DNA of 64,000 bases from Henckelia pumila (Eukaryota > Streptophyta > Magnoliopsida > Lamiales > Gesneriaceae): contig NW_027331831.1 in NCBI RefSeq assembly GCF_033568475.1, positions 6,324,001-6,388,000 on the forward strand, in the 5' to 3' direction. The position numbers and the translations under genes were made by a program. Below the pieces are notes generated by a model. It was not told where the DNA came from. It was given only the letters and a program-made list of their open reading frames with translations, and did not search any database. Numbering within the stretch: position 1 is the first letter of the stretch; each line of letters begins with the position of its first letter. Below are positions 60,786 to 64,000 of the stretch, piece by piece.

Positions 60786-62553
60786 TTTAGCGATATTTTT
60801 TGTTGTGTTTTTTTTTTGGATATTATGGTTATTTTGTTATGGGTTTTGAACTATGTGTGTTTTGGAGTTTCTTTGTTGTAGTTGCTTCTCTTTCGACATA
60901 TTTTGCGGATACTCTAGCCTATTCTAGTTATGTCGTGGGTCTTAACTGTTGTTGCACTTTATCGCTTTTATTAATTGGAGTTTCGTGGATATTGTGGTTT
61001 TTTTTCCTCAGTGGTGTTTTTTTTCTTTATTGAATTTATTTTGGGAAGCCTTTTTGTGTGCTTGTGTGCATGATTTTTCTATTTTACGCATTTTGGTTGG
61101 TTTTGTTGTTCCCTTTGCTCAGGCTGCCGCTTGCCCCTAATTTTTCATGGTCGTCGACATTTTTCAGGGAAGTGTTTTTGCTATTGTTATTTTCCTCTTT
61201 ATTTTTTACGAGCATTTAACACTGAGGACAGTGTCGCATTCTAAGTGTGGGGGTAGGTCGTTCATTACACTATATTTCACATCACTTAGCAGCAATTTTC
61301 AAAATAAAAAGAGATCAACACTTGTGGTTTTTACATGACATACCAATTAGTTTGCTAGATTTTTTTATCACTTGAGAAATTGCTCTTCGTGCCTAGAACT
61401 GAATGAGATTAGCTGTAGTTGCAAGGAGAGACTTTGATATGAACTAGTTTTGCATTGACTTTATGAGACACCCTTCATGCACTCTTGTCAGACTTATGCA
61501 AGTTAATTGTGAATTGGTAAAAAGTGATCTCATGAAAAAAAAGAGAAAAATTGCAGTTGTTATCCCTAGAACTTGTCTGATTAGTTCTCGAAGCGAAAAT
61601 TTGAATGATTATGACTTAGGGATGATTTAGGCGATCTTTGGACCGTTTGAGCCTTTCAAGCCTACCTGAAAAATTATTTTTTTCCCTAGTAACCCCATTG
61701 AGCCTGATAAAAATCGAATGGTGTGTGCCAATGGCACGCAATTAGACCCCATTCGTCATCTCTTATGTCCTACATTGACCACCTGATTTTTAGCCATACA
61801 CTATTTTTTCTACCTAAGTTTTGAGAGAAACAAACCCTTTTGGCGCTTTTAAATATACAAAAAACTCCAAGTATTCACAGAAAAATATTTGAAGGAGTTA
61901 GTGAATTATTTTTGAATGAAAGAAAGAGTTGAGTTGAAAAGAGAAAAAAAAAAAAAAAAAGAGAAGAAAGTACCCGAAAAAATTTAAGGGGTATTGAAAA
62001 GAAAAGGAGGAAAAAGAAGAAGATGATGGGTTGTATTGATGAATCAAAAGAAAGTGATGAAATTCAATAATAGATGGGGAATGGAGCTTTTTAATTGCGC
62101 TAAATGGCAACTTGTTTGTTGTCTCTCATTTTTGCTTTCATATCCTTTATTGTAGCCGTGAACCGTGGCCTAACGTTATAAGTTTAAAAGACCTATTGAC
62201 CGAGTCATAATTGTTCCATATTTAGTAGAGAGGGATATGAAAGATAAGCATATGGGGCGAGAAAAAGAAAGAAAAATTTTAGTTGGTGAATAAACATGAG
62301 AGATCTTTAAACCGAAATTTTTTTGAGGAGTATAAGTTCTGACACTCACACTACACACGTCTCATTCTGTTAATCTTTTCTGGGTAGTGTTCGAGTTTTA
62401 AATTGCGACAAAAGCGAGGCTTGTGATTTTCGAAGTATGAGCTTTTGATTGGGTGTGACGAGATTTGGTAGATTGAAAGGTTTTGATTGTGCCACTCTGT
62501 GTCGATATTTCTCATCTCTAATTTCTTCTGATTTGTTCGAGGACGAACAAAAG
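60786..62553 (+). other. Long non-coding spacer before the 3' LTR
   Basis: Holds a second PPT-like sequence CTAAGTGTGGGGG (61241-61253) and a purine-rich stretch near 61915-62040. I see no gene. Confidence 0.6.
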
Positions 62554-62569
62554 CTAAGTGTGGGGGATT
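62554..62569 (+). other. Polypurine tract of the Athila-like element
   Basis: CTAAGTGTGGGGGATT directly precedes the 3' LTR (TG at 62570). Confidence 0.8.
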
Positions 62570-64000
62570 TGATAAGCACGAATTTTATAGCTTATTTGGC
62601 ACTTTATTTTGTCGTATTCGTGCTTATCTGGCATTTATATTCCGATTTTTGTGCATAAATCGTCATATTTTCTATGTTTGTAGGTTTGACTAAGATTTGA
62701 GAAAAACTGAATATTGAAGAAAAAGTCAAACAATTCAATGCCACGTTGGAACTTGGCCGAAGAACATGGAAAAATCTTAAGTCGCCAAGAGAATTGAAGG
62801 AAGGAAATCGCACGGACCCTGTGCATACTTTGGAAGAGGGTCCGTGCATGTTCGAAGCAAAAGACATTGGAAGAAAAATAATACACGGACCCCGTGCACA
62901 GTCTGGAAAAGGGTCCGTGTACCATCGGCTTTTGAGATGTTCGTCACAGAAAAATACACGGACCCCGTGCACCTTCTGAAAGAGGGTCCGTGTGGCTTCG
63001 TAAAATGTTTGGGCTGGAGTTTTTAATGCACGGACCTAGGAACGGACCATGTCCGGGATCCGTGTACATCGCAAATATGGAAAAAATTAATTCGCGCAGA
63101 ATTTGAAAATTTTGGAACTCTGATTATTTTGGGCTACATTGGATATTATTTTGGACGAAAATAAAGGAGGTATAAAAGGGAATCAAACCCTAATTAGAGA
63201 GGACTTTTGAACTTCTGATTTTTGACTGATAGACTTTTGAGAGATTTTCGGGATTTGACGGCTGAGAGCTTGGAAGAGAAGAAACGCGCAACGCAAGTAA
63301 GATTCGGCACTATTGCTGAGAATTTTCTTTTCTTCTTTTTCTGTTTTATTTTATTATGAATTCAAACATGAAACTTTTGTTTGATTTTATTGTTATGGAA
63401 TAGTCGTCTTTTGACCGGGGCCACAATAGGGCCAGACTATTGATTTTTGTTCATGGAACGGATTGATTGAATTTTGATTTATGGAATATTTATTGATTAA
63501 TGTTTGTGCATAATTCTTGCTTTTAATCTGGCCAATTAATTGCATGTATGTCGTTCGATCTGGACTTGAAAAAGAAAATATTGAAATTAGCTTCAAAAAT
63601 ATTGATTAACACGTGGTTAAACCGACTAAAAATAGTATTCGATTTCAGTGTGCGATTTTAGGCGAAAGCTGAAATTCCATAACTCGTGAATGCGTTTTTG
63701 TTTAATTAAATTCAATTAGAAATAATTGTACTGTTAAATGAAAATAGGATTATTAATTCTAGAAATAGATTAATAATCATTCTAGGGAATTTCGTCGTGA
63801 ATATGAATGAGTTTTGTTTGATTAAATCCAATACGTGATAATTATCGATGTCTGGTACCGTTGCGTGTTCCTGATCATTTTCCTAAAATTTGAATCAGTA
63901 TTAAAGCTTTTCTGTTCATTTAATTTAATTTAAACTTCTGCTTTAGAATAATTTATTTTATTTTAATTAGTAGTTAATTTATAAAAATCCTTTATTTTAA
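62570..64000 (+). repeat. 3' LTR of the Athila-like element (cut by window end)
   Basis: Matches 51205-52635 with scattered substitutions (for example CAT/CAC at the start, CTGAG/CCGAT near 62640). About 140 bp should lie beyond the window. Its hairpin array is at 62811-63066. Confidence 0.9.

Larger units (their letters stand above)
51205..64000 (+). mobile_element. Athila-like Ty3 LTR retrotransposon, defective, truncated by window end
   Basis: LTRs at 51205-52775 (1571 bp, TG...CA) and 62570-64000 (continues off the window) enclose gag, protease, RT, RNase H and integrase in Ty3 order, then a long spacer and an extra ORF before the 3' LTR, as in the Athila lineage. The primer site (52782-52799) is a decayed match to the Athila tRNA-Asp type. 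Stops and frameshifts in gag, protease, RNase H, integrase and ORF3 make it non-autonomous. The two LTRs differ at many positions (a few per cent by eye), so it is older than the Tekay-like element at 17.7 kb. Confidence 0.92.

Noticed and set aside
62604-62979. Repeated 60-122-residue frames with GPC/TDPxP motifs at 51239-51661 and 62604-63026
   Set aside because: They are translations of the LTR hairpin array and repeat because the LTR is repeated.
1-64000. CRISPR arrays, bacterial operons, rRNA or tRNA genes
   Set aside because: No spaced direct repeats of CRISPR type, and no rRNA or tRNA sequence apart from the tRNA-like part of the SINE; the DNA is plainly plant nuclear.

Overview
The window is AT-rich nuclear DNA of a flowering plant, almost certainly a eudicot. 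The evidence is spliced GT-AG genes for plant-only proteins (violaxanthin de-epoxidase, a PYL abscisic-acid receptor, a U-box/ARM protein), several families of miniature inverted-repeat elements, a tRNA-derived SINE, plant-type LTR retrotransposons (Tekay-like and Athila-like Ty3) and an endogenous caulimovirid. An asterid is plausible, but the sequence alone does not fix the species.

Layout. 0-14 kb: a solo LTR (430-1013), then two spliced minus-strand genes of one unrecognised family (exons between 3924-6476 and 8394-12097) that look like tandem paralogues, with many MITEs in and between them. 14.19-28.11 kb: a nested mobile block. Its outer shell has ~92-bp terminal inverted repeats and a perfect 9-bp target duplication (TTAATTCAA), the signature of a Mutator-like element (MULE). 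Inside lies about one genome's worth (~7.2 kb) of a degenerate endogenous pararetrovirus on the minus strand, in the order primer site, small ORFs, coat protein, movement protein, protease, [insertion], RT/RNase H, transactivator, promoter. A young Tekay-type LTR element (17700-23644), deleted down to two 2.84-kb LTRs and a 267-bp core, splits the viral polymerase.

30-47.5 kb is the gene-rich part: violaxanthin de-epoxidase (+, 30551-32994), a convergent U-box/ARM E3 ligase like PUB9 (-, 33896-35776), a SINE, an intronless PYL2-like ABA receptor (+, 39992-40549), and a five-exon conserved gene of unknown function (-, 42697-47539) whose first intron holds a diverged copy of part of its own first exon. 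47.5-51.2 kb has no gene I can support. 51.2-64 kb is one defective Athila-like Ty3 element, cut by the window edge in its 3' LTR; its U3 and its pol-ORF3 spacer carry arrays of CACGGACC...GGTCCGTG hairpin modules.

The host genes are functionally separate (xanthophyll-cycle photoprotection, ubiquitin ligation, ABA sensing, unknown) and I see no operon-like logic. The most unusual structure is the MULE-bounded viral genome: it could be a transposon that captured a virus, or a virus integrated into a transposon. The paralogous gene pair and the Athila hairpin arrays come next.
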